From the NCBI RefSeq assembly GCF_025998815.1, contig NZ_AP026678.1, positions 3,286,001 to 3,350,000 of the forward strand: 64,000 nucleotides of DNA, read 5' to 3'. Shown here in pieces: positions 55,559 through 64,000 of the stretch. A program made the translations under genes and the position numbers. The notes under the pieces were generated by a model. That model worked only from the letters and a program-made list of their open reading frames with translations, was not told the origin of the DNA and did not search any database. The DNA comes from Ignavibacterium sp. (lineage in GTDB: Bacteria > Bacteroidota > Ignavibacteria > Ignavibacteriales > Ignavibacteriaceae). The number at the start of each line of letters is the position of its first letter. Position 1 is the first letter of the stretch.

Positions 55559-55906
55559 ATGGCAGAATTTAACACAACTCTGAAAGAACAAGGCGATATC
55601 AGCATCATCAAACTCAAAGGATATTTAGATGCTCATACAGCTCCTGTTCTTGAAAACAAATTCAATGAACTGATAAACAACAATAAATATAAAATTGTTG
55701 TTGACTTCCGGGATCTTGCTTACATAAGCTCAGCAGGATTGGGAGTGTTTATGGCTTACATTGAAAAAGTACGCGAGAATCAGGGCGATATAAAACTTGC
55801 CTCAATGAGTGACAAGGTTTACAACATTTTTGATCTTCTTGGTTTTCCGCTTTTGTATGAAATTTTTAAGACTGAAGAAGAAGCGATAAAAAAATTCAGC
55901 GAGTAA
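55559..55906 (+). CDS. STAS-domain anti-sigma factor antagonist
   Basis: 115 residues. SpoIIAA/RsbV-like: GDISIIKLKGYLDAHTAPVLENKFNELINNNKYKIVVDFRDLAYISSAGLGVFMAYIEKV. The phosphorylated Ser is expected in ISSAGLG. It is followed 4 bases later by the RsbW-like kinase, its likely kinase. AAGGATTAATAA precedes the ATG, a weak site. It is the second STAS protein in the window. Confidence 0.92.
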   Translation: MAEFNTTLKEQGDISIIKLKGYLDAHTAPVLENKFNELINNNKYKIVVDFRDLAYISSAGLGVFMAYIEKVRENQGDIKLASMSDKVYNIFDLLGFPLLYEIFKTEEEAIKKFSE

Positions 55907-55910
55907 CATT

Positions 55911-56333
55911 TTGAAAACAGATAAACTAATAGTAAAAAGCAGAACTGAAAATCTCTCGAAGATTAGAGATTTCATCAGTGAAAATGCCTCAAGAGCGGGC
56001 TTCAGCAAGGATGATATTGATAATATGATTCTTGCTGTTGATGAAGCTTGTACAAATGTTATTAAGCATGCTTACAAATTTTCTCCTGATGGAGATATAA
56101 TTATCGAAATCAAACAGGATAAATCTGCTTTTACTATTACGATTGAAGATAACGGGATTTCATTTGACCCTGATGTTGTACCTTCACCCGATCTTCAGAA
56201 ATATTATCGGGAGCATCGTGTTGGTGGGCTTGGAATGTATTTGATGAAAACTCTGATGGATGAAGTAAAATACAAATCTGTTCCTGGAAAGTTTAATCGT
56301 GTTTCCCTTACAAAAAAAATAAAAGCTGCTTAG
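55911..56333 (+). CDS. RsbW/SpoIIAB-like serine kinase (anti-sigma type)
   Basis: 140 residues from TTG 55911. GHKL-type ATPase: N-box ILAVDEACTNVIKHAY near 47, DNGISFDP near 79 and the G-box GGLGMYLMKTLMDEV near 106. These kinases bind a sigma or other target and phosphorylate the STAS antagonist. The partner here is not obvious: no sigma-B-type factor is adjacent, only the ECF factor upstream. It sits 4 bases after the STAS gene and 2 bases before the next phosphatase, so the operon is tightly linked. Confidence 0.9.
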   Translation: MKTDKLIVKSRTENLSKIRDFISENASRAGFSKDDIDNMILAVDEACTNVIKHAYKFSPDGDIIIEIKQDKSAFTITIEDNGISFDPDVVPSPDLQKYYREHRVGGLGMYLMKTLMDEVKYKSVPGKFNRVSLTKKIKAA

Positions 56334-56335
56334 CA

Positions 56336-58015
56336 ATGTCAGAAGTTGAAAACTTAAAAGTTAAACGAAACTTAACTGCACTCATTGAATTCAGCAGAGT
56401 TATCAACTCAAGTCTCGAACTTGAATTTATTCTGAACAATGTATTACTCACCTGCCTCGGAAAATTTTTAGCAATAAGAGGTTTGGTAGCATTAAAGGAA
56501 GGCAATCATTTCCAAATCAAACTTTCAAAAGGAATTCCTGATGAAGTTCTCTCAATCTTTCCTGATGTTACTGCTGATAAAGATTGTGAAATGAAGGAAG
56601 AACTAAACAGCTTTTTTGAATCTGCACATCTAAAAATCTGTGAAAGAATCAGTTCATCTGTTGGATGTATTGGTTTTGTTTGTCTTGGAGAAAAATTAAA
56701 TGGTAAAGAATACACCGATGATGACAGAGAATTTCTTAAAACAATTCTTAATATTGCAGCAACAGCGATACAGAATTCCTTAGTTGTTCAGGAACTGAAA
56801 AAAGTAAATCGTGAACTTGATTCCCGTATTCAAAGATTAAATTCTTTGTTTGAACTCAGTAAAGAATTTGGTTTGTTTTCCGAATCAACAAAAGTATCAC
56901 GCTTACTTGTTTACTCTTTAATGGGTCAGTTCCTTGTTTCAAATTATGCGATATTAAACTTTGAAGGCTCAGCAATTCAGGTTCTTGAATCTAAATTTCA
57001 GATTGATGAGCTTCTGAGCAAATTGCGAAAGTATGATTATCTTAAAATTGAAACGCCACTTAATCGTACAAAGCTTGAAAAATCTTATCCTGAACTTTTT
57101 GAAATTGGAATTCAATTGATTGTTCCGATGCAGATTCAGGGTAAAGTGAAGGGATTAATAATTCTTGGTAAACGAGTTAACAATCTTGATTACTCCGATT
57201 ATGATATTGAGTTTATTTATTCAGTCGGAAGTCTTGCAATAATTTCGCTTGAGAACAGAAGATTGTTCAAAGAAGCTTTGGAAAAACAAAAGTTAGAAGA
57301 AGAACTTGAATTTGCAAGAGAGATTCAACAGAATCTGTTGCCTTCACAAATTCCTGCCACAAATAATTTTGATATAGCTGCAATTAATCTTCCTTCAAAA
57401 CAGGTTGGCGGAGATTATTTCGATATCATAAAAGTTGATGAAGGAAAATACATCATAGCAATTGCTGATGTTTCTGGCAAAGGAATTCCGGCTTCATTAC
57501 TGATGGCGAATATGCAGGCGTTCCTGCAAGTTATTAGCAAGCAGAATATTGATATTGCAACTGCAACAGGATTAATAAATGATTTGATTTCTCAAAATAC
57601 TTCGGATGGAAGATTCATTACTTTTTTCTGGGCATTACTTGATGATAATGAAAAAAGATTAACCTATGTTAATGCCGGACACAATCCTCCGATACTTGTT
57701 CGCAATAATGAGATAATCAGATTTTCCGAAGGAGGAATTATTCTTGGTGTTATGAAAACTCTTCTTCCATATAACAGTAATTCAATTCAACTTGAAAGCG
57801 GTGATAAAATAATAATGTTCACTGATGGTGTTTCAGAGGCAATGAATCCTTTCTCACAGGAATTTTCCGAAGAACGACTTGAGAAAATTGCACTCAGTAC
57901 TTCGCAACTCACATCAAATGAAACACTTAAAAAAATAAGAGAAGAAATTGAAAAATTTGTTGAAGGTGCACCGCAATCTGATGATTTAACCATGATGATC
58001 ATTAGAGTAAGATAG
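56336..58015 (+). CDS. Soluble GAF-SpoIIE phosphatase
   Basis: 559 residues, no membrane helix. Two GAF-like domains (about 10-155 and 175-320) joined by a coiled helix, then a SpoIIE phosphatase (about 340-558) with QVGGDYFDII, IADVSGKGIPASLLMANMQAF, VNAGHNPPILVR, FTDGVSEAMN and DDLTMMIIRV. It begins 2 bases after the RsbW-like gene and ends 2 bases before the next phosphatase gene. It may sense a small ligand in the cytoplasm. Metal-binding Asp residues appear intact. Confidence 0.9.
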   Translation: MSEVENLKVKRNLTALIEFSRVINSSLELEFILNNVLLTCLGKFLAIRGLVALKEGNHFQIKLSKGIPDEVLSIFPDVTADKDCEMKEELNSFFESAHLKICERISSSVGCIGFVCLGEKLNGKEYTDDDREFLKTILNIAATAIQNSLVVQELKKVNRELDSRIQRLNSLFELSKEFGLFSESTKVSRLLVYSLMGQFLVSNYAILNFEGSAIQVLESKFQIDELLSKLRKYDYLKIETPLNRTKLEKSYPELFEIGIQLIVPMQIQGKVKGLIILGKRVNNLDYSDYDIEFIYSVGSLAIISLENRRLFKEALEKQKLEEELEFAREIQQNLLPSQIPATNNFDIAAINLPSKQVGGDYFDIIKVDEGKYIIAIADVSGKGIPASLLMANMQAFLQVISKQNIDIATATGLINDLISQNTSDGRFITFFWALLDDNEKRLTYVNAGHNPPILVRNNEIIRFSEGGIILGVMKTLLPYNSNSIQLESGDKIIMFTDGVSEAMNPFSQEFSEERLEKIALSTSQLTSNETLKKIREEIEKFVEGAPQSDDLTMMIIRVR

Positions 58016-58017
58016 CT

Positions 58018-60579
58018 ATGAATAAATTAAGGACTTTCTTTTTCAGAAACAGAGTTAGATTAGTAGGATTACTGACAATAATTTTATTGTTTCTGGAAGT
58101 TATAAATATTTATGTTTCGTTTAATATAAATGTTACTTCAAATGATGAATGTCTGTGGCTGGGTAAAAAAGTAAATCAGGATAGTGTTGCGTATTATTTC
58201 ACTAAAGTTAAAGTGGGTGGAGTAAGTTGGGAAGCCGGAATAAGAGATGGCGATCAACTTATAAGCATAAATAATTATAATGTATTAAATGATCAGCAGG
58301 CTCAGATTGTTTTGAATACTGTAAAAAGCGGTGATTATGCTGATTATGTTGTTAAAAAACCTGATGGAACAATTCTTAACACAAAAGTAAAAATCAAAAA
58401 GCTCTTAAACTTTGGTGCTCTAACTTTTAACATAAGTGCACTTATCTGGTTGCTCATTGGATTTATGGTTTATTCAGTCAAACCAGACGGCAGACAACAA
58501 AGATTATTCTACCTTCTTTCCATTACATTTGTATTAACAACATTTTTCAATTTCTTTCCGCAAAATATTAGTCTGTTCGAAATTGTTCAGACCTATCCAA
58601 TCGGAAGTTTAATAGTTTATATATTAGCTTCAATAGGAGCTTCTGCGCTGCCATTTACATTTCTTTATTTCATCTGGAATTTTTTCAAGCCAATTGAATT
58701 TGCTCAGAATAAGTGGGTAAAAGCCTTATTCATTATTCTGCCATCACTACTGTTTCTTTATTCAATGTCACTTATAGTAGAATTCTGGAATCTTGATCTA
58801 CGAATTCTAATGGATTTCAGAAAATATCAGAATCTTACCGCAATTGTTAATACCATTACGAATATTACAGCAGGAATTACCTTAGTTGTACTATTCTTAA
58901 AAGAGGAAGATAAGCATAAGAGAAAACCAATTTTGCTGATAATTTTTTCTTTTGTATTTGCGCTTGCAGTTCAGATTTATTTAGCTACAATAGCACCGGC
59001 TTTAGCAGATACAATTTTCAACTCTCCTGAGTATTATTTCCCGGTGATTTTGCTAATACTTGTTCCGATGATTTTTGCTTATGCAATCTTCAAATATCAT
59101 CTTCTCGATGTTAGTGAAGTTGTTAAGAATACTATTTTTTATAGTGTTGCTACAGCCACCGTAGTTGCGATTTACTTCTTATCTATTTATGGTTTAGGAC
59201 AAAGCTTAAGTAGTCTTATTGGATTTGGCAACGAAGGAATCATTGCAATAGTTCTCTTTATGATTTTTGCGATAAGATTTCAATCAACTAAAGAAAAAGC
59301 ATTAAAATTTTTAACTGAAAAATTTTATCCGGAGCAATTCGCTTTTCAGAATGTGTTGATAAAATTCAGTAATGAAATTTCTACAGTGGTTGGAAAGGAA
59401 AAAATTCTAAATCTGACACTGAATACTTTTGTTGGTTCACTTAAGCTTAAGAAATTTGCAATCTTATTGAATGATGATAAATCTGATATTCTAAAACTTG
59501 TCAGACATCATGGTCTTAGTCATACTGATTGCGAGCTGGATAAAAATTCTATTTGGAATTTTTACTATTCTAGTCTTGAAATCAAAGAGTACCCTGAGAT
59601 AAGCAGAGAAAATTTTAATCAAATGTTTGGAGAAAAATCTGAAACGCTGACTGAAGAAGAAATTTTTACAATAATTCCTTTGATTGTAAAATCAAAAGTT
59701 ATTGGCGCTTTATTGTTTGGTCTGAAACATTCCGGCTCACAGTTTTCCGGAAAAGATATTGAACTTCTTTATGCTGCAGCGAATCAGTTAGCCATCGCAA
59801 TCGAGAATGCCCGCTTATATCAAAGCGAAGTTGAAAAACAAAAAATTGAGCACGACCTTGAGCTTGCAAGAAATATTCAAAAAGGACTTTTACCTTCCTG
59901 CGTCCCGAATTTGAATGGACTTGATATTTGCGGAATAATGTTACCAGCAATGCATGTTGGTGGTGATTACTATGATTTAATACCAATTGGAGAAAACAAA
60001 ATATTCGTAGCAGTTGGTGATGTTTCGGGAAAAGGGCTTTCGGCTTCACTTTATATGGCTAAGTTGCAAACTATAATTCAACTATATTGCAAAGAGGGAA
60101 GTTCTCCTCGTGAAATTCTGATTGAAGCAAATAAATTATTGTATAATTCTCTTGAGCCGGGTTCGTTCATAACATTAACTCTCGCTTTGTTTGATATAGA
60201 AAAAATGAAAGTAAAATTATGTCGCGCCGGACATTTACCTGTTTTAATCCACGACGATGAAGGAACACGACTTTTAAGAACTAATGGAATTGCGCTCGGG
60301 CTTGATAAAGGTTCACTGTTTGATAAACATTTGGAAGAGTCGGAAATAGAATTAAAGAGTGGACAACTGTTTTCATTTTTCTCTGACGGAGTTACTGAAG
60401 CTATGAATGAAAACGATGAATTGTTCGGCGAAGAAAGATTAATGAAAATTTTCTCTGAGAATAATCATCTGCATTCCACTTCAATTATGGATGAAATAGA
60501 GAAAGAAATAATTCAATTCAGAGGTAAAGCAGAGCAACACGATGATATGACAATGGTGATTGTAAAAGTTAAAAATTAA
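58018..60579 (+). CDS. PDZ-membrane-GAF-SpoIIE phosphatase
   Basis: 853 residues. N-terminal helix (about 14-35), a periplasmic PDZ-like domain (about 45-125, VKVGGVSWEAGIRDGDQLISINNYNVL), about eight membrane helices (135-425), a GAF-like domain (430-610) and a C-terminal SpoIIE phosphatase with HVGGDYYDLI, GDVSGKGLSASLYMAK, CRAGHLPVLIH, FSDGVTEAMNEND and DDMTMVIVKV. PDZ at the outside of a phosphatase sensor is uncommon in my experience and suggests sensing of peptide or envelope-stress ligands. Third of the SpoIIE genes in the operon. Confidence 0.85.
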   Translation: MNKLRTFFFRNRVRLVGLLTIILLFLEVINIYVSFNINVTSNDECLWLGKKVNQDSVAYYFTKVKVGGVSWEAGIRDGDQLISINNYNVLNDQQAQIVLNTVKSGDYADYVVKKPDGTILNTKVKIKKLLNFGALTFNISALIWLLIGFMVYSVKPDGRQQRLFYLLSITFVLTTFFNFFPQNISLFEIVQTYPIGSLIVYILASIGASALPFTFLYFIWNFFKPIEFAQNKWVKALFIILPSLLFLYSMSLIVEFWNLDLRILMDFRKYQNLTAIVNTITNITAGITLVVLFLKEEDKHKRKPILLIIFSFVFALAVQIYLATIAPALADTIFNSPEYYFPVILLILVPMIFAYAIFKYHLLDVSEVVKNTIFYSVATATVVAIYFLSIYGLGQSLSSLIGFGNEGIIAIVLFMIFAIRFQSTKEKALKFLTEKFYPEQFAFQNVLIKFSNEISTVVGKEKILNLTLNTFVGSLKLKKFAILLNDDKSDILKLVRHHGLSHTDCELDKNSIWNFYYSSLEIKEYPEISRENFNQMFGEKSETLTEEEIFTIIPLIVKSKVIGALLFGLKHSGSQFSGKDIELLYAAANQLAIAIENARLYQSEVEKQKIEHDLELARNIQKGLLPSCVPNLNGLDICGIMLPAMHVGGDYYDLIPIGENKIFVAVGDVSGKGLSASLYMAKLQTIIQLYCKEGSSPREILIEANKLLYNSLEPGSFITLTLALFDIEKMKVKLCRAGHLPVLIHDDEGTRLLRTNGIALGLDKGSLFDKHLEESEIELKSGQLFSFFSDGVTEAMNENDELFGEERLMKIFSENNHLHSTSIMDEIEKEIIQFRGKAEQHDDMTMVIVKVKN

Positions 60580-60602
60580 TTTTAATAAAAGGAGGTAGAG
60601 CT

Positions 60603-61751
60603 ATGAAGATATTATTTATTCTTGTCTTTTCTTTCATTTCAATTTTCCCGCAGGTAAATGTTCAGGAAACTCAGATTACGGATGGAGTCATTCATAAAAA
60701 AATTATCAATCAGAATGACACATTGGTAATTAATATTCTGAAAGTGGATATTAAAAAACCTGATTTGACAATCCGATCTGTAAAAGCAAATGAACTACTG
60801 AACACCAAAGAAACTACAAGTCAAATGGTTTCGCGATATAAACTCTCCGGATTTAATGTGATAGCTGCAATCAACGGTGATTTTTTTGAAGCTGATGGAG
60901 AAATAATCAGCAATATGATTTCAAACGGCGAAATTGTAAAAGCAGTTAAATTTTCTGACTCTCCTTTTAACTCATTTACAAACTCACAATTTGCATCTGA
61001 TAATGAAGATAATTTATTCATTGATCAGTTTGTATTTAGTGGAAATTTAATTTTACCAAATGGAAATGTCGAGGAGATCAGAAGAGTAAATTCGGAAGCA
61101 GATAGTAATTCGATAACTGTTTATAATCATTTTCAAGGTAAGATTACTCCTGTTTCTCCCAAAGAATGGTTTGTAGTGGATTTCGTTTTATTTCCTTTAC
61201 AGACTAATGGTGATACACTGATTTTCATTACAACTGCCAAAACAACTTTAAGAAATTATGAAATTCCTGCGCAGGGAATAATCCTTTCTGCAAATAATAA
61301 GTTTGCATACTATCTTGATAGAGAAATTAAAATTGGTGACACTTTAAAAATTATTTATAACTTTTCGCCAAAAGTAAAAAACATAAAGTCTCTTGTTGGT
61401 GGCTGGCCTGTTTTGGTTAAAGATGGAATGAATATGATTAGGAGGAATCCGGCAATTGAAGGAATAACAGAAAAATTTTCCGAACAGCGTCACCCAAGAA
61501 GTGGAATAGGATTTTCATCGGATAAAAGAACCTTATACTTTATTACTGTTGATGGAAGACAGCAAATGAGCAGAGGAATGACGCTTCTTGAATTCTCAAA
61601 TCTGATGATTACTGAAGGTATTCACTTTGGATTAAATCTCGATGGAGGTGGTTCTACAACTTTAATTATAAATGATAAAGTTGTTAACAGTCCTTCTGAC
61701 CTGACGGGCGAAAGACTTGTTGGGAATTGTTTGATGATTGTAAGAGAGTAA
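60603..61751 (+). CDS. Secreted phosphodiester glycosidase (DUF2233/NAGPA-like)
   Basis: 382 residues with signal peptide (ILFILVFSFISIFPQ). The mature part has the phosphodiester glycosidase pattern: AAINGDFFEADGEIISNMISNGEIV near 92, LVGGWPVLVKDGMN near 265, RHPRSGIGFS near 296 and GLNLDGGGSTTLIINDKVVN near 342. NAGPA-type domains remove terminal GlcNAc-1-phosphodiester groups or act on cell-wall glycans; the actual substrate is unknown. AAGGAGG precedes the ATG. It follows the regulatory operon, 23 bases after it. Confidence 0.85.
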   Translation: MKILFILVFSFISIFPQVNVQETQITDGVIHKKIINQNDTLVINILKVDIKKPDLTIRSVKANELLNTKETTSQMVSRYKLSGFNVIAAINGDFFEADGEIISNMISNGEIVKAVKFSDSPFNSFTNSQFASDNEDNLFIDQFVFSGNLILPNGNVEEIRRVNSEADSNSITVYNHFQGKITPVSPKEWFVVDFVLFPLQTNGDTLIFITTAKTTLRNYEIPAQGIILSANNKFAYYLDREIKIGDTLKIIYNFSPKVKNIKSLVGGWPVLVKDGMNMIRRNPAIEGITEKFSEQRHPRSGIGFSSDKRTLYFITVDGRQQMSRGMTLLEFSNLMITEGIHFGLNLDGGGSTTLIINDKVVNSPSDLTGERLVGNCLMIVRE

Positions 61752-61786
61752 AATTTTTCAAAATGTTATGAAACTTTTTGCACTGT

Positions 61787-62614
61787 TCAGAATGAATATT
61801 TTAAGCTGAAAATTTCGTAATAATTTGAGTCAATCAAGTCAGGATTAGATTTTGCTTTATCAGTAGTTTCGGAAGAGTCATCAAATTTGATTACTGCTTT
61901 TCCTATAAAATAACCAATCAAAGCACCCATAATTGTATCAGACAACCAGTGATTATCGCTGTACATTCTCTGCCATACAGTTGAAAGAGCAAATGAATAG
62001 AGCGCTATTGTTGCATAAGTGTTATCAATTCTATCTGATAATATGGTTGATGTTGTAAATGCTACTGTCGAATGTCCGGACGGAAATGAAGTATAATCAT
62101 TAGTAGTTTGAAAAAATCTGAAATCAAGATGTCCGTCATTTTTATATGGTCTGCTTCTGCCTGAAACAAATTTGATTAAAGTTGTAGTAACGCCAGCATA
62201 GAATAAACCTTCGATTAGCATCCTTCCTGTAACAGTTAAATCTTTGTTCTTCGTTATCCTTCCGCCAAAATAAAGAGTACCTGCAAAAATTCCTGCATAG
62301 GAAATTTCTCCATAGATTCTTCCAAATTCAGAAATGTAATCCAGAGTCTGTGATTTATTATTTAACCAAAACTCTCGGTTATCTTCATCCAATAAAGTTG
62401 CAGAAGCAGTAAGTGCTATCAAAGAACCAAAAGTAATCCAATCTTTATTATCAAACTTAGAAGGTGCTTGAAAAATATTTTTACCTGTATTAAAAAAAGA
62501 TTTAATATCATCATTTAATGTTGGAAAATCCTGCGAAGAGTTTACCGTTGAATCAATAATTTGACTATAAACAGAAATATTAAAAATTATTAGTGCACTT
62601 AGAAAAAATTTCAT
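61787..62614 (-). CDS. PAP2-family phosphatase
   Basis: 275 residues. Signal peptide, then membrane helices and the three phosphatase motifs: KFVSGRSRPYKNDG near 150, FPSGHSTVAF near 176 and WQRMYSDNHWLSDTIMGALIG near 220 (catalytic His and Asp). The family includes lipid-A, undecaprenyl pyrophosphate and phosphatidic acid phosphatases. The N-terminal 60-odd residues are extra, unlike the short UppP-type enzymes. Convergent to the phosphodiester glycosidase gene; its promoter TATCTTTG lies at 62641-62648. Confidence 0.9.
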   Translation of the reverse strand: MKFFLSALIIFNISVYSQIIDSTVNSSQDFPTLNDDIKSFFNTGKNIFQAPSKFDNKDWITFGSLIALTASATLLDEDNREFWLNNKSQTLDYISEFGRIYGEISYAGIFAGTLYFGGRITKNKDLTVTGRMLIEGLFYAGVTTTLIKFVSGRSRPYKNDGHLDFRFFQTTNDYTSFPSGHSTVAFTTSTILSDRIDNTYATIALYSFALSTVWQRMYSDNHWLSDTIMGALIGYFIGKAVIKFDDSSETTDKAKSNPDLIDSNYYEIFSLKYSF

Positions 62615-62640
62615 TATCCAAAACTTTATCTGATTTGATG

Positions 62641-62648
62641 CAAAGATA
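62641..62648 (-). promoter_or_regulatory. TATCTTTG promoter box of the PAP2 gene
   Basis: On the minus strand, TATCTTTG fits the Bacteroidota -7 box, 27 bases from the PAP2 ATG at 62614. TTTT lies 20 bases further upstream (62669-62672), a near match to the -33 box. Confidence 0.5.
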
Positions 62649-62692
62649 TTCTAATAAAACTTGTATGAAAAACTAATTCGAAAAGAAAATAA

Positions 62693-62722
62693 AAAAGCCG
62701 ATGAAATATTTCACCGGCTTTT
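62693..62722 (-). terminator. Intrinsic terminator of the secDF operon
   Basis: AAAAGCCG (62693-62700) pairs with CGGCTTTT (62715-62722), then one mismatch and an inner TGAAA/TTTCA stem. On the minus strand the T-run TTTTTTATTTTC follows. It lies 20 bases after the secF stop. Confidence 0.85.
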
Positions 62723-62741
62723 ACAAAACTAAAAATATTTT

Positions 62742-63884
62742 TTACGAGAATTGAACTTTTTTCTTTGCTTTCTGAGCATAATCAAGAACTAATGCAGATG
62801 CAACAAATATTGATGAATATGTTCCGATTATAATTCCGAATAAAAGTGTGAAAGAGAATGCTCTTAAAACATCACCACCAAGAATAAAAAGTACGAATAC
62901 TGCAAGAAGTGTGGTAAAACCAGTAATGATAGTTCTGCTCATTGTTTGATTGATGCTTTTATTTATTAACTCTTCCAAAGGCATTGTTTTATGAATTTTC
63001 ATATTCTCTCTTATTCTATCAAACACAATTACTGTATCGTTAATCGAGTAACCAACAAGAGTTAAAAATGCTGCAACCACAGGAAGATCAATTTCAAGAT
63101 TTAATCCCGGAATTACTCCATAAAGAACTGCATATAAACCAACTGTAATTAAAACATCATGGAAAAGTGCAGTAACAGCACCAACAGCAAAGATAAACTT
63201 GAACCTGAAACCGAGATAGATAAGAATTACAACAAGTGAAAGCAGCACTGCAAGCACAGCATCCCTTTTTAATTCTTCACCGATTTTTGGCCCAACTCTG
63301 TCTTCCTTAACAACCTGAAAAGGATTGTCTTTTACTTTTTCGCGCAGGACTTCTTTAATCCAGTCAGCAATACCAACTCTTACAAGCATTTGTTTATTAT
63401 CAAGCTCCTCAGAAACTTTTCCTGTCTGAAAACCTTGTGCAAAAAGTTCTGCAATCATTGTGTTGGTTGTATCAGGATTAGTGAATTCTACTGTAATTGA
63501 GTTAATGGTAGAATCAACAATCTGATATGGAACACCTGGCATAATCTTATTAATATTTTCTCTGATTCTTTCAACAACTTTAGGATAAATTTCTTTTGGA
63601 ATTTCCTGAAGTTCTGTTCTTACAAGTATTCCTGTTTCAGCACCAAATGTTCTTACTTCAACTGCGCCAAGTCCGATATTAGCAAGATCATTTCTAATCT
63701 TAGCTACATCAACCGGCTTTTCAAATTGAAGTACGATTTCACTACCACCTTTGAAATCTATTCCGAACACAAGTCCGCGAAATACTACATTCAGCATTCC
63801 GATAAGGAATAACACTAATGAAACGATGTAGAATGTTTTTCGCATTCCCATCCAATTGACATTTAAATTATGAAATATTCTCAT
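62742..63884 (-). CDS. secF: Protein translocase subunit SecF
   Basis: 380 residues. SecDF is a proton-driven helper of Sec translocation. Six membrane helices, with a periplasmic P1 region (about 32-180) that is longer than in Escherichia coli. Family patterns: GIDFKGGSEIVLQF near 40, and DLPVVAAFLTLVGYSINDTVIVFDRIRENM near 275 with the conserved Asp and Arg of the proton path. AAGGAG lies upstream of the ATG. secD precedes it at the window edge. A terminator follows at 62693-62722. Confidence 0.95.
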   Translation of the reverse strand: MRIFHNLNVNWMGMRKTFYIVSLVLFLIGMLNVVFRGLVFGIDFKGGSEIVLQFEKPVDVAKIRNDLANIGLGAVEVRTFGAETGILVRTELQEIPKEIYPKVVERIRENINKIMPGVPYQIVDSTINSITVEFTNPDTTNTMIAELFAQGFQTGKVSEELDNKQMLVRVGIADWIKEVLREKVKDNPFQVVKEDRVGPKIGEELKRDAVLAVLLSLVVILIYLGFRFKFIFAVGAVTALFHDVLITVGLYAVLYGVIPGLNLEIDLPVVAAFLTLVGYSINDTVIVFDRIRENMKIHKTMPLEELINKSINQTMSRTIITGFTTLLAVFVLFILGGDVLRAFSFTLLFGIIIGTYSSIFVASALVLDYAQKAKKKVQFS

Positions 63885-63908
63885 TGAACTATAAACTCCT
63901 TAATCTAA

Positions 63909-64000
63909 TTAACCGATAGAGATTTTTGCACCTTTCGATGCGAGATAATCAAAAATTAATCTGGAAATAACCAATGCACTGAATAATGTTGAAGCAATAC
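63909..64000 (-). CDS. secD: Protein translocase subunit SecD, C-terminal end (partial)
   Basis: On the minus strand the frame runs from the right edge of the window to a TAA at 63909-63911. The 29 or so residues visible (IASTLFSALVISRLIFDYLASKG then AKISIG) are the end of the last membrane helix of SecD (usual form TxxFTALFVTRLIFD). It lies 24 bases before secF, the usual secD-secF order. The remainder lies outside the window. Confidence 0.8.
   Translation of the reverse strand, partial: IASTLFSALVISRLIFDYLASKGAKISIG

Overview
The window is a low-GC (about one-third G+C) stretch of bacterial chromosome, almost fully coding, with no insertion sequence, prophage or CRISPR array visible. The gene set (F1 ATPase, ribosomal proteins, LptF/LptG-type permeases, outer-membrane beta-barrel, lipoproteins, multihaem cytochromes, SpoIIE/STAS/RsbW partner switching), the tmRNA tag GEYNYALAA and TAnnTTTG-type promoter boxes point to the Bacteroidota/Chlorobiota side of the tree. 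My best guess is the Ignavibacteria (Ignavibacterium/Melioribacter relatives); this is an inference, not a phylogeny.

Layout: 1-2875 is the 3' half of an F-ATPase operon (atpH end, atpA, atpG). 2912-6576 is ffh, rpsP, khpA, rimM, trmD, rplS, closed by a strong terminator. 6619-9068 holds a divergent MqnA-like protein, an SRPBCC protein and serA. 9143-12633 (minus) is a catabolic operon: adenosine deaminase, a small unknown, urocanate hydratase and a small secreted protein built of repeats with the core VDSFPD. 12836-14310 is a TPR lipoprotein plus DUF3467. 14470-16915 (minus) is a pair of LPS-export-type permeases. 17049-21073 holds an M20 peptidase, a lipoprotein, YgfZ and a PduO-type adenosyltransferase, followed by ssrA (tmRNA). 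21624-23633 holds DUF2752, TM2, dapF and a small barrel-like protein.

23715-31879 is the most distinctive region: a tightly packed six-gene operon encoding a haem-b-like membrane protein, a membrane-anchored TPR protein, a membrane-anchored ferredoxin-flavoprotein, two secreted c-type cytochromes with 20 and 28 CxxCH motifs, and an outer-membrane beta-barrel protein. Together they look like a complete route for electrons from the quinone pool or cytoplasm across the periplasm to the cell surface. I cannot match the architecture to a named system.

31963-41765 holds a PHP phosphoesterase, tRNA-Arg, a TPR protein, efp-accB-accC-gcvH, guaA, two TPR genes (the second fused to a periplasmic-binding domain, LpoA-like) and radC, which seems to start at ATT. 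41885-50642 holds an envelope pair (small coiled-coil lipoprotein, LysM protein), phoH, mazG, ridA, aroK-aroB, a hairpin plus small ORF ahead of nadA, a histidine kinase and purA.

50720-60579 is regulatory: an STAS protein, an ECF sigma factor with a good ECF-type promoter and its anti-sigma partner, then an operon with three SpoIIE-type phosphatases, one STAS antagonist and one RsbW-like kinase. The window closes with a phosphodiester glycosidase, a PAP2 phosphatase and the secDF operon (secD cut by the window edge).
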